From contig NZ_AP023182.1 of NCBI RefSeq assembly GCF_013426915.1, positions 1,178,001-1,242,000 of the forward strand: 64,000 nucleotides of DNA. Direction: 5' to 3'. Positions within the stretch are counted from its first letter, which is position 1, and each line of letters starts with the position of its first letter. Below, one piece after another: positions 8,602-15,796 of this stretch. The notes beneath the pieces are model-generated. The model worked only from the letters and a program-made list of their open reading frames with translations. It had not been told where the DNA came from and searched no databases. Source of the stretch: Paraburkholderia sp. PGU19 (GTDB lineage Bacteria > Pseudomonadota > Gammaproteobacteria > Burkholderiales > Burkholderiaceae). Made by a program: the position numbers and the translations under genes.

Positions 8602-9030
8602 TTATCAACCCGTGGCACATGCGTGCATGTGTGGACGCGAAGTACCCGACACCGGAAGGGGCAACCACGCGTTGCAAAACCGCATGACTATTATGCCCTA
8701 CATGTCCGCAATGAATGTACACCCGAAGACCCGACGTATCTTCCAGGGAAAAGCATCATCGCCATTTGGGTGTGGTTGCCTCTGCGGGCTTCGCGACCCA
8801 TTGTCACAGACTGGATGGTATTCGCACGGGACCGGATTGTTGCTAGTGCTGCGAGGGGACACTGACGATGTGCCGACGCCGCAGCCAGCAGCGAAGTTGC
8901 ACGAGATACGGCTAATCGTCTTGCACGTCTCCTCCAGCCGATATGAGAAGGCTCCTCAAGAACGTCATATCCCTGACATCATTCGGGACTATTTTCGGGC
9001 GACCTTTTTTCACAACCCGTTGGAGCAAGA
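8602..9030. other. Intergenic region upstream of pstS
   Basis: I see no supported gene here. The only recognisable signal is the Pho-box-like pair at 8962-8979; frames across 8587-9034 have no family match or ribosome site. Confidence 0.5.
8962..8979 (+). promoter_or_regulatory. Candidate Pho box before pstS
   Basis: ACGTCAT-N4-CTGACAT resembles the PhoB site of two CTGTCAT repeats with 4-bp spacing, matching 11 of 14 positions. It is 52 bp upstream of the pstS start, a usual place for PhoB activation. Confidence 0.5.
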
Positions 9031-10068
9031 ATGAGACTGATCCCAACCGCAATTGCCAGCCTGACCGTGGCCCTCTTCGCTGTAACTGCACACGCCACCG
9101 ATATCACCGGTGCCGGCAGCACTTTCGCTGCCCCAATCTACATGAAGTGGGCCGACGCTTTCCAAAAGTCTGGTGGCGGAAAGGTGAACTATCAGGGAAT
9201 CGGCTCCTCGGGTGGCATCAAGCAGATCGTTGCCAAGACTGTCGATTTCGCGGGTTCGGACGCACCGCTGAAAGATGACGAACTGGCAAAGGACGGCTTG
9301 TTCCAGTTTCCCACAGTTGTGGGTGGCGTGGTCCCCGTGGTTAACATTCCGGGGATCAAACCGGGCGATTTGACGCTCTCTGGCGAGGTACTGGCCAACA
9401 TTTACCTCGGCAAAATCAAGAAATGGAATGACCCTGCAATCGCGGCCCTGAATTCAAACGTCAAGCTGCCTGACACCGATATCACGGTTGTTCGCCGCGC
9501 AGACGGTTCAGGTACCAGCTTTATCTGGACACATTACCTGTCGCAGGTTAGCCCCGACTGGAAGAGCAAGGTCGGCGAGGGCACGACGGTAAGCTGGCCG
9601 ACGGGAACCGGTGGCAAGGGCAACGACGGGGTCGCAGCCTTCGTTCAGCGCATCCCGGGTGCGGTTGGATATGTCGAATGGGCGTACGTAAAACAGAACC
9701 ATATGGTCTATACCGCGATGAAAAACTCAACGGGGGCCGTTGTACAACCCATGACTGAAACGTTCAAGGCAGCCGCTGCCGGGGCTGACTGGTCCAAGTC
9801 GTTCTATCAGATCCTGACCAATGAACCCGGTAAGGACGCGTGGCCTGCCGTCGGCGCTACATTCGTTCTTCTGCATGTGACCCAGGACAAACCCGAGCAA
9901 GGCAAGGAGACGCTGAAATTTTTCGACTGGGCGTTCAAGAACGGCGAACAGGCAGCCCAGGATCTGGACTACATCTCCCTGCCGAAATCTGTTGTAACGG
10001 AGATCCGTACACAGTGGATGTCAAAGGTGAAGGATAGCGCAGGCAAGCCTGTCGCAAACGGGAACTAA
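9031..10068 (+). CDS. pstS: Phosphate ABC transporter substrate-binding protein PstS
   Basis: The protein has 345 residues with a signal peptide ending at AHA (about residue 22). The mature chain begins [18 protein letters not shown]. The phosphate-binding motifs are [25 protein letters not shown] and RADGSGTSF. It delivers periplasmic phosphate to the PstCAB permease. No pstC, pstA, pstB or phoU follows; the gene stands alone with its own Pho-box-like site and hairpin. It may serve a Pst system elsewhere or act in phosphate scavenging or adhesion. The upstream GGAGCAAG is a good ribosome site. Confidence 0.95.
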   Translation: MRLIPTAIASLTVALFAVTAHATDITGAGSTFAAPIYMKWADAFQKSGGGKVNYQGIGSSGGIKQIVAKTVDFAGSDAPLKDDELAKDGLFQFPTVVGGVVPVVNIPGIKPGDLTLSGEVLANIYLGKIKKWNDPAIAALNSNVKLPDTDITVVRRADGSGTSFIWTHYLSQVSPDWKSKVGEGTTVSWPTGTGGKGNDGVAAFVQRIPGAVGYVEWAYVKQNHMVYTAMKNSTGAVVQPMTETFKAAAAGADWSKSFYQILTNEPGKDAWPAVGATFVLLHVTQDKPEQGKETLKFFDWAFKNGEQAAQDLDYISLPKSVVTEIRTQWMSKVKDSAGKPVANGN

Positions 10069-10089
10069 AGCGGACCGACTTTCCTTGTG

Positions 10090-10111
10090 GCGCGCTCCGC
10101 CGGGAGCGCGC
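10090..10111 (+). terminator. Hairpin after pstS
   Basis: A perfect 9-bp GC stem (10090-10098 with 10103-10111) with loop GCCG lies 21 bp after the stop codon. No T-run follows, so it may protect the 3' end rather than terminate on its own. Confidence 0.55.
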
Positions 10112-10604
10112 GATACGAAACGGCGACATCCGTCAATCTATTGACCGCCCGATAACGATATCTGGAACAGGAACTCGGCGGTATGACGACGCTCTCCATC
10201 GAACGTCCTTGCAGTGTTCGCGGGATGATGCCCGCAAAAGTGTTCGCTGCAGCAAAGACTTAACGCACAATTGCATCCTGTCTCAAGTTCTGCTGCTTAA
10301 TGTCATGGCCATTCGGCACATGTGTGCGCATAGCCGACGGCAAGACATAGGAGCCTGACGCGCGGGATTAGCGTTTCACGCAGTACCTATGTTGTCGAAA
10401 ACTCGATTCTCTCTCGCACGCCGGATAGGTAGCCGACGCCCTCATATCAACGGCATTTTGCGGGAGCCCTGCCAGAACCAGAAGCCAATCCCAGGGATTA
10501 TCGCGGTTGCCCGCCGCCGCGCGGGCCCTGTATTCTCGCTTGTTGAGTCCCCATATGAGGGTGTCATCTGGTGGTTAAAGGCAGACCCCGCGACGACGCA
10601 GGTA
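10112..10604. other. Intergenic region without a recognised gene
   Basis: A frame is open from 10389 into the small membrane gene at 10605, but its N-terminal 72 codons are basic, low in structure and have no match in the two paralogues, so I treat them as non-coding. No repeats or terminators stand out. Confidence 0.5.
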
Positions 10605-10814
10605 ATGAACGAGACCTGGCGGGAGAATGAATTGAGTCCAAAGATGGTCATTGTGTTGAAGGCGCTGGCGTGTCTCTGCAGCCTCCTGGTTCTTGCATAT
10701 GGGACGTTGGGACTCGCGACGCATAGTCATCTGCATCTAATTTACATCCTGACTACCGTGCTCGGAATCGCCTCTGGAATGCACTTCACCAGCAAAACCC
10801 GGTTCGAAAAATAA
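10605..10814 (+). CDS. Small two-helix membrane protein, paralogue 1
   Basis: Starting at ATG 10605 the protein has 69 residues and two hydrophobic helices. The core reads LVLAYGTLGLATHSHLHLIYIL. This aligns with the proteins at 14741-14923 and 29204-29386, which share GVLxYGxxGL-SH-xxHxxY. The first helix ends at the YG turn, and the His-rich loop (THSHLH) sits between helices. I do not recognise a named family. The start is uncertain: ATG 10605 has only AGGT upstream, and a later ATG (MVIVLKAL) would match the paralogue lengths better. Confidence 0.6.
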   Translation: MNETWRENELSPKMVIVLKALACLCSLLVLAYGTLGLATHSHLHLIYILTTVLGIASGMHFTSKTRFEK

Positions 10815-10892
10815 GAAGGCAGCGAAGTCCGAGCGCGAAGTCCGAGCGTCTCCTGCTGCAATAGCGGTCCTCGCGTTTACACCAATCCCCGG

Positions 10893-10925
10893 TTTAAGTC
10901 CCACTTAAGTTTCCACTCTTAGAGT
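10893..10925 (+). promoter_or_regulatory. PmrA/QseB-type box plus -10 before a non-coding stretch
   Basis: The layout is TTTAAG-N5-CTTAAG-N10-TAGAGT (half-sites 10893-10898 and 10904-10909, -10 at 10920-10925). Both half-sites are canonical. The downstream 220 bp contain no ATG and end in a strong terminator. Confidence 0.7.
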
Positions 10926-10931
10926 GCTTCA

Positions 10932-11186
10932 CATCTTGCTTCCCGCGGCGAAGCAAGACATTCAAGTCCGAGAATTTCGCGCTTTGACGCAGTTCGTCAT
11001 CTCGCCGCATCTTCGTTTGTTCCATAGCAATAGGGGTTGTCGTCGCTATCGACGCGGCGAGGGCTCACTCGAACGCTGGTTTCGAAACGGTAACGTTTCT
11101 CGCAGTGGTGGCGTCGACTCTTGTTGTCACGGCCAAAGGGTCGACCGTTCAGGACCCGGCTCACGGTCGCCGGGTCCTTCTTTTTC
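10932..11186 (+). ncRNA. Candidate small RNA driven by a TTAAG-type promoter
   Basis: The predicted transcript starts about 7 nt after the TAGAGT -10 and ends at the intrinsic terminator 11151-11186, roughly 250 nt. No ATG occurs in the + strand interval and no GTG or TTG frame has a ribosome site, which argues for RNA rather than protein. The architecture matches a second candidate at 15111-15332, and both terminator stems contain GGACCCG/CGGGTCC. Targets cannot be predicted by eye. Confidence 0.5.
11151..11186 (+). terminator. Strong intrinsic terminator
   Basis: AGGACCCGG (11151-11159) pairs with CCGGGTCCT (11170-11178) around a 10-nt loop and is followed by TCTTTTTC. Confidence 0.85.
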
Positions 11187-11243
11187 AACCAGTCGAGAGT
11201 CCACCGCGCGGAGATGTCATGTAGAGACGCAAGGCACGTGGCG

Positions 11244-11267
11244 AAAAAAAGGCCGCATTACGCGGCC
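11244..11267 (-). terminator. Intrinsic terminator on the minus strand, downstream of the Pal-like gene
   Basis: GGCCGC and GCGGCC (11251-11256, 11262-11267) form a 6-bp stem with a 5-nt loop. On the minus strand it is followed by seven Ts (complement of 11244-11250). It can end the Pal-like transcript and also lies about 20 nt past the TTAAG promoter at 11292-11324. Confidence 0.75.
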
Positions 11268-11291
11268 GAAGTCATACAGGTATGGGAAGCC

Positions 11292-11324
11292 AACATATCT
11301 CACCAGACTTAAACGAAACTTAAA
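11292..11324 (-). promoter_or_regulatory. PmrA/QseB-type box plus -10 on the minus strand
   Basis: On the minus strand it reads TTTAAG-N5-TTTAAG-N10-TATGTT (half-sites 11324-11319 and 11313-11308, -10 at 11297-11292). Transcription would run straight into the terminator at 11267-11244, giving a transcript of only about 40 nt unless the terminator is bypassed. Confidence 0.6.
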
Positions 11325-11452
11325 AAACGTGGAATCTGCGTCAACGCCCCCGTCGTCGTCCCTAATCTCGACGTCAACGAACGGTTTCGTTTCTTCACAG
11401 CCCGAGCCGGACATGCCACGAACTCCATCACCCACGGATTTATGTCTGTTCG

Positions 11453-11965
11453 CTAATGCTGGTAGTCCAGATCGGCACGACGGTTTTGTGCCCACGAGGC
11501 TTCATCGTGACCGGTCGCGACGGGTTTCTCCTTTCCAAAGCTGATTGCCTCCATCTGCCGGTCAGGCACGCCAAACAGGACGAGTTCCCGTCGAACCGCC
11601 TCAGAACGCTTCTGCCCTAACGCGAGGTTGTACTCACTGGAGCCCCGCTCATCGGCGTTGCCCTCAATGCGAATGTGACGCTGGGAATGTTCTTTAAGGT
11701 ATTGCGCATGCACTCTCAGAAGTGATTCGTATTCCGGCTTGACCGAGTAATCGTCGAAATCGAAATAGATGCTGCGTTTGGCAAGCGGACTGTTCGGGTC
11801 ATTGAGGGGATCGACACTGACCTGTGACACTGCAGTGGGATTTGTTCGCACGCCCGTCCCGCCGGTGGCGCCGGCAGCACCCTCATCAAGCTTGACACCT
11901 GAGTGACATGCGCCGAGTGCGCCATACAGCAGAAGCACAAGCGCCGTCCGGAAAATCCTCTTCAT
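11453..11965 (-). CDS. Pal-like peptidoglycan-associated lipoprotein
   Basis: The protein has 170 residues. The lipoprotein signal ends in GALGAC (lipidated Cys20). A short linker is followed by an OmpA/Pal domain (SIYFDFDDYSVKPEYE, IEGNADERGSSEYN, then QNRRADLDY at the end). It would sit in the outer membrane and bind peptidoglycan. The usual Pal gene lies with tolB; no tol genes are here, so this is probably an additional stress-associated copy. AAGGAGAAGG is a strong ribosome site. Confidence 0.9.
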   Translation of the reverse strand: MKRIFRTALVLLLYGALGACHSGVKLDEGAAGATGGTGVRTNPTAVSQVSVDPLNDPNSPLAKRSIYFDFDDYSVKPEYESLLRVHAQYLKEHSQRHIRIEGNADERGSSEYNLALGQKRSEAVRRELVLFGVPDRQMEAISFGKEKPVATGHDEASWAQNRRADLDYQH

Positions 11966-12031
11966 TTTTTCCTTCTCCTTCAGTTCGCGCGATCGGTCCT
12001 TGCCACAGCGGATTGTCCATTTAGGAATGCA

Positions 12032-12349
12032 TCATTTCGCACCGCCATCCCCGTTTAGATAGAAACCGTTACCTCGCAAATGCCGGAGCCGTCCAACGGA
12101 ACCATGGAAAGGAAGGTACTGCCAATCTGGATAGCTCTCGGAAACATGTAACAGGGAAGACAGACCACTTGACGACGGAGGCTGGTCAGCAATACTGACC
12201 GATATGTCATCAGTGACGGGGGTTTGATTTGTATCCGTGGGGTTGAGCATGCATATCTGCAAGAGGTCGTCGCCCGAATACGCAGATGCAAGCGGACTGA
12301 AGCATGCTATCGGGAGAACGACGACGACAATTCGCAGACCTTGACCCAT
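12032..12349 (-). CDS. Hypothetical secreted protein
   Basis: From ATG 12349 the protein has 105 residues. A hydrophobic stretch, GLRIVVVVLPIACFSPLASA, looks like a signal peptide cleaved after ASA. The mature part begins YSGDDLLQICML and matches no family I know. A TTG start at 12388 would overlap the upstream small gene. The gene lies between the Pal-like gene and the small membrane gene, all on the minus strand, and could share their transcript. Confidence 0.5.
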   Translation of the reverse strand: MGQGLRIVVVVLPIACFSPLASAYSGDDLLQICMLNPTDTNQTPVTDDISVSIADQPPSSSGLSSLLHVSESYPDWQYLPFHGSVGRLRHLRGNGFYLNGDGGAK

Positions 12350-12377
12350 GACCAGACTCCACAAATGGTAGCGCTGC

Positions 12378-12629
12378 TCAATGACCAAACATCCGTGCGA
12401 CGAGCCCGAGCACGCCCAACGCGATGAACAGTGCGCCCGTCACGACTGGCAGCACGAGGATGACAACCCACACGGTCCTGACGGTTCCCGACTGAAGGCG
12501 CATGGACGGCCTAAGCGGAAGTCGGGCATGTGCCACCGGGGCAGCCACCTCAAAATTGCCCGGGTTCGCATTCCACGGTCGTTGCGCTGAATATTGCATA
12601 CCCACGTGTTGGTGACTTCGCTGCTTCAT
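12378..12629 (-). CDS. Small membrane protein
   Basis: The protein has 83 residues: a polar N-terminal half (about 1-48), then one long hydrophobic segment, VWVVILVLPVVTGALFIALGVLGLV, ending in RMFGH. It is probably a single-span or hairpin inner-membrane protein. ATG 12629 has a weak GAG upstream; ATG 12599 is an alternative. It lies downstream of the DegP-like gene on the same strand. Function unknown. Confidence 0.5.
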   Translation of the reverse strand: MKQRSHQHVGMQYSAQRPWNANPGNFEVAAPVAHARLPLRPSMRLQSGTVRTVWVVILVLPVVTGALFIALGVLGLVARMFGH

Positions 12630-12726
12630 CGGTAACTCACAATGGTCCGGTCCTCACCCAATGCCGCCAGGCATAAGCAGCTACTGGGTTACGGAGTTTG
12701 CTACAGACAATCACCCGCCGTCATTT

Positions 12727-14175
12727 CTAACCGGCTTCAACGCCCACGAAGGCCGGAAGACCATTGTGCAGGACGAGCAAGGCGACATGATTGCCCGAAT
12801 GATCGAGTTGCTGACGCAGTTGTGTCGCATTTGACACAGGCGTGTTATTGACGCGCGAGATAATATCCCCTCTCCGAATACCTGCGAGCGCCGAAGGACC
12901 TTCACTCCCTTCGACCCGGACACCATCAGACACGCCAGCCTTTTGTCTTTCTTCCGCCGTCAGGCTCCGGACAGTTAGTCCGAATTTCGTCCGCCGCGCA
13001 TCGCCCGGCCCTGACGCCAGCAGTGTCGTGTGCAGGCTTCCCAAAACAGCATCAACGCTGTGTGTGGCATGGTTTCGCCAGTACTCGATGCTGCCCCTGG
13101 AACCAGGACGGAGCTCCGCGACAGACATCGGCAAGCGCCGCGAGTCGGTGATGGCCATATCGTTAATTCGCAGGATAATATCGCCGGCGCGTAGTCCCGC
13201 CCTGGCAGCGGGTCCGTCACTATCAACAGAACTGACAAGCGCGCCGGCGGGTCTATCCAGTCCGAACGAGTGTGCGAGAGGTACAGTGAGTTCCTGAAAG
13301 GTCAGCCCGAGATGACCGTGTTCAACTTTTCCGTAAAGCTGCAATTGCCGCGCAATTCTCATTGCAGCATCAATGGGAATGGCAAACGAGAGCCCTCCAA
13401 ACGTCTGATGAACAAGCGCGTCGATGCCGATGACTTCGCCATTCAGATTGAAGAGCGGACCACCCGATTCGCCAGCATTTAGTGTGAGATCCGTCTGAAT
13501 TAACGGAATATAGGTTTCGTCTGGGAGCAGTCTTTCCTTGCTGCTGACGATCCCGGCTTTCACCGTATTCTCAAATCCATATGGAGACCCGATAGAGACG
13601 ACCCACTGACCAGTCCTGGTATCGGACGGCTTGCCGATTCTCACAGCTGGCAGACCATGTGCATCGATTTTTAGCAGCGCGACATCACTTGGACTGTCGA
13701 TTCCAACGACGCGCGCCTTGAACTCGCGATGGTCGGTCATCTTCACCCGCAACTGCGTCGCACCAGCCACCACCTGCGCGCCCGTCAGAACATAGCCATC
13801 CGGGCTGATAATGAATCCCGAGCCCAGAGTACCGGCGGGGAGGGCACCGCCTGACTGGCCTGGTGAAAATTGTCTGAAGAACTGGATGAACGGGTCGTGC
13901 TCGGCTGATGCAGGGGGCCAAAGCGGTGTCAGGCTTGCGACATGCGTGCCGGGGACCGCGCTGATGTTTACGATGGCGCCCCCATTCTGCTCGACGAGAC
14001 CTGCGAAGTCGTCGACAACCGTCGTCGGCGCAGAATACCTGCCAGGCGTGGACACGGTGGGGGCCGCGATATCTGGCACGCGAGCCTCCTGGGTTGAGCG
14101 CGACACGCACCCCATCAACAATACTGCCGCCAAACAGGCCGCGAGCCATGTGCGCACGACATTCCCGGCTTGCAT
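12727..14175 (-). CDS. DegP/HtrA-like lipoprotein with two PDZ domains and a substituted catalytic His
   Basis: The protein has 482 residues. A lipoprotein signal ends in LLMGC (Cys23). A trypsin-like domain spans about 65-290 and two PDZ domains follow (about 295-380 and 400-480), the HtrA order. The catalytic Asp (Asp164, SPSDVALLKI) and Ser (Ser237, GESGGPL) are present. At the His position, where the family has N-A-H-V-V, the codon is CAG: TGAQVV, Gln134. The GN-S motif is also altered to GES. It is therefore likely inactive as a protease, or uses another mechanism, and may act as a chaperone or PDZ scaffold. ATG 14175 follows GGAG by five bases. A TTAAG-type promoter lies at 14255-14287. 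Confidence 0.88.
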   Translation of the reverse strand: MQAGNVVRTWLAACLAAVLLMGCVSRSTQEARVPDIAAPTVSTPGRYSAPTTVVDDFAGLVEQNGGAIVNISAVPGTHVASLTPLWPPASAEHDPFIQFFRQFSPGQSGGALPAGTLGSGFIISPDGYVLTGAQVVAGATQLRVKMTDHREFKARVVGIDSPSDVALLKIDAHGLPAVRIGKPSDTRTGQWVVSIGSPYGFENTVKAGIVSSKERLLPDETYIPLIQTDLTLNAGESGGPLFNLNGEVIGIDALVHQTFGGLSFAIPIDAAMRIARQLQLYGKVEHGHLGLTFQELTVPLAHSFGLDRPAGALVSSVDSDGPAARAGLRAGDIILRINDMAITDSRRLPMSVAELRPGSRGSIEYWRNHATHSVDAVLGSLHTTLLASGPGDARRTKFGLTVRSLTAEERQKAGVSDGVRVEGSEGPSALAGIRRGDIISRVNNTPVSNATQLRQQLDHSGNHVALLVLHNGLPAFVGVEAG

Positions 14176-14254
14176 CGCATCTCCAGGCAACTCCGCAATC
14201 GTCCGTGTGGTACGGGTTTCGATTGAGGCTACGCGTCAACAATGCGTAGTCTGC

Positions 14255-14287
14255 AGGCTAGGTCAACAAACTTAAGCGATTCTTAAA
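14255..14287 (-). promoter_or_regulatory. PmrA/QseB-type box plus -10 upstream of the DegP-like gene
   Basis: On the minus strand it reads TTTAAG-N5-CTTAAG-N10-TAGCCT (half-sites 14287-14282 and 14276-14271, -10 at 14260-14255). The -10 is about 80 bp from the start codon. Confidence 0.7.
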
Positions 14288-14476
14288 AGTGACGGCCCAG
14301 GAATGGGGGCGTTGGGATTTCACGCCGTAGCACCCGTAACGGTGGTATGGCTTTCACCAGACAGACCGCAAGCAGTTCGCGACATTTACGCTCGCGGAGC
14401 GCGGCTTGGGTGCGTGGGCTATCCGCGTTCCGTCCTGAATGTTGGCTCCTGAAATGACGGCTTATACCCCGCCACG

Positions 14477-14608
14477 TCACACGTCATCGTCTTCCTCGCG
14501 TTCGCCCTTTCCTCTGTCGCTTGCGAGAAACTGCGTCAAGCCCATGCTGAGTGCCATGACAGCCAGCATTGCCAGGAAGTACCACCCCCACGAGAAGCTG
14601 GTTTCCAT
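14477..14608 (-). CDS. 43-residue single-span membrane protein
   Basis: From ATG 14608 the frame reads METSFSWGWYFLAMLAVMAL... through one hydrophobic helix and ends in the charged tail GKGEREEDDDV. A CGGAG lies nine bases upstream. A GTG at 14653 would extend it by 15 residues, but the AAGGAGA there abuts the GTG and is too close. The clear switch from hydrophobic helix to acidic tail supports a real small protein. It lies opposite the small membrane gene at 14741. Function unknown. Confidence 0.5.
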   Translation of the reverse strand: METSFSWGWYFLAMLAVMALSMGLTQFLASDRGKGEREEDDDV

Positions 14609-14740
14609 GATGGGAAACTCCGTGCCGATCTGCGGCTCAAAGGCTTTAGACACTCTCCTTTGGACATTTTAGTACGCGCGTCGCGCCAGTTCTTTTGCGT
14701 TCGCCACGCTGCGCGATCCGGTCTACCCCGTGGAGGAACC

Positions 14741-14923
14741 ATGCATCCGAAAGTCTCCGACGCCACCCGGGTAGCTGCGCTCCTGATTAGCATCGGCGTT
14801 CTGGCCTATGGCATATATGGACTCGTATCACATGATCGAATTCATGCCATCTACGTGGTCATGCTCGCAATTGCTACCGTTGGTCTCGTGCTGTTCGAGC
14901 GCTGTCTGCCACCCGATTCGTGA
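14741..14923 (+). CDS. Small two-helix membrane protein, paralogue 2
   Basis: The protein has 60 residues and starts ATG 14741 with GGAGG six bases upstream. It reads MHPKVSDATRVAALLISIGVLAYGIYGLVSHDRIHAIYVV and then a second hydrophobic helix. The core GVLAYGIYGLVSH matches the copies at 10605-10814 and 29204-29386. Two short helices and a His-containing loop are the visible features. It lies just upstream of the small-RNA candidate at 15111. No named family is claimed. Confidence 0.7.
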   Translation: MHPKVSDATRVAALLISIGVLAYGIYGLVSHDRIHAIYVVMLAIATVGLVLFERCLPPDS

Positions 14924-15071
14924 GATGTGCGGCATGCTCGCCTCCTCGAGTTCAGTTTCGATGGCACGCTCCGGACTCGTTCAGACTGGCTACCGTCCAG
15001 GGCGTCCCTTCAAGCGCTGGCGCGACTCCCTCCCCTTGCACGGCTTCATTCTCGTTTATACCGATGCCCGA

Positions 15072-15104
15072 TTTAAGTCTGCCTTAAGTCTCGCTTCATA
15101 GGCT
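15072..15104 (+). promoter_or_regulatory. PmrA/QseB-type box plus -10 before a non-coding stretch
   Basis: The layout is TTTAAG-N5-CTTAAG-N10-TAGGCT (half-sites 15072-15077 and 15083-15088, -10 at 15099-15104). It is nearly identical to the box at 10893-10925. Confidence 0.7.
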
Positions 15105-15110
15105 GCATCA

Positions 15111-15332
15111 GGCTCGACGGCGAAGGGCCTTTTCGGTGCTATCGCCCTATTGCAATCGGCACAGCTTCAGGCTTCAAGGCATTGACAGCGTTCGACACAA
15201 AGCAAGCCTGCAGAGCACGAAACATACTGGCTGGCTTGACCACAGAAGGGATTAAACGAGGCGGGGGTGCCGACCATTGACGTATATCGTGCGTCGGTGC
15301 ATTGGACCCGGGAAGTAACGGGTCCATTTTTT
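15111..15332 (+). ncRNA. Candidate small RNA driven by a TTAAG-type promoter
   Basis: The predicted transcript runs from just after the TAGGCT -10 to the terminator at 15303-15332, about 220 nt. There is no ATG in it; the best GTG frame is 38 codons with no ribosome site. It shares promoter type, length class and the GGACCCG/CGGGTCC terminator stem with the candidate at 10932-11186, although the bodies do not align by eye. Confidence 0.5.
15303..15332 (+). terminator. Strong intrinsic terminator
   Basis: TGGACCCG (15303-15310) pairs with CGGGTCCA (15319-15326) around an 8-nt loop, followed by TTTTTTC. Confidence 0.88.
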
Positions 15333-15484
15333 CGGCGTGTGTTCGCTGCGAACATGCGTGCTGGCTTTCAAGGAGCCACGAATGCATGACATGGATGCCG
15401 CAAAGGCTCGATGCCATATCGCTATTCGCGTGGTCGTACGGCGCTTCGTCTCTTAACCGCGGTTGATTCACCTGTCGGCGTCAA

Positions 15485-15700
15485 ATGAAAAGGCTCCTTA
15501 GTCACCATGAGATTGCCATGCTGCTTGTCGTGCTCAGTTCGGCGGGACAATTTGTTCCAGCCGACCCCGACCTCCTGAGCCTTCAGCAGGAGCGTCTCAT
15601 AGAAATAGACGCCGTGAGTTCTGACGGAGCCGGGTTTCGCGTAACACCCGCCGGAATTGAACTGATAGGGCGTCTCGGGCTAAGGAAAGCCCCGACCTAG
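15485..15700 (+). CDS. Small hypothetical protein, possible winged-helix fragment
   Basis: The protein has 71 residues: MKRLLSHHEIAMLLVVLSSAGQFVP..., LLSLQQERLIEIDA..., FRVTPAGIELIGRLGL. The pattern (helix, then 'L-Q-ERLIE', then a strand ending in 'FRVTPAG--LI-RL') resembles a compact winged-helix fold with the usual T-x-x-G ending. No DNA-binding claim can be made from this alone. The start has no clear ribosome site. It is convergent with the SQR fusion gene ending at 15797. Confidence 0.55.
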   Translation: MKRLLSHHEIAMLLVVLSSAGQFVPADPDLLSLQQERLIEIDAVSSDGAGFRVTPAGIELIGRLGLRKAPT

Positions 15701-15796
15701 CCGCGTTGAAATGCTTGCCCATTGCCTCGCCATGTCGCCGCCATTGCCCTGACCATTATCGAAGCATTCTTCCGGCCGATTCGCCGAACCATCGCG

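Noticed and set aside
10924..11544. 206-codon frame covering the small-RNA candidate and the Pal-like gene's 3' end
   Set aside because: It runs through two strong terminators and antisense to pal, with no ribosome site or family match.
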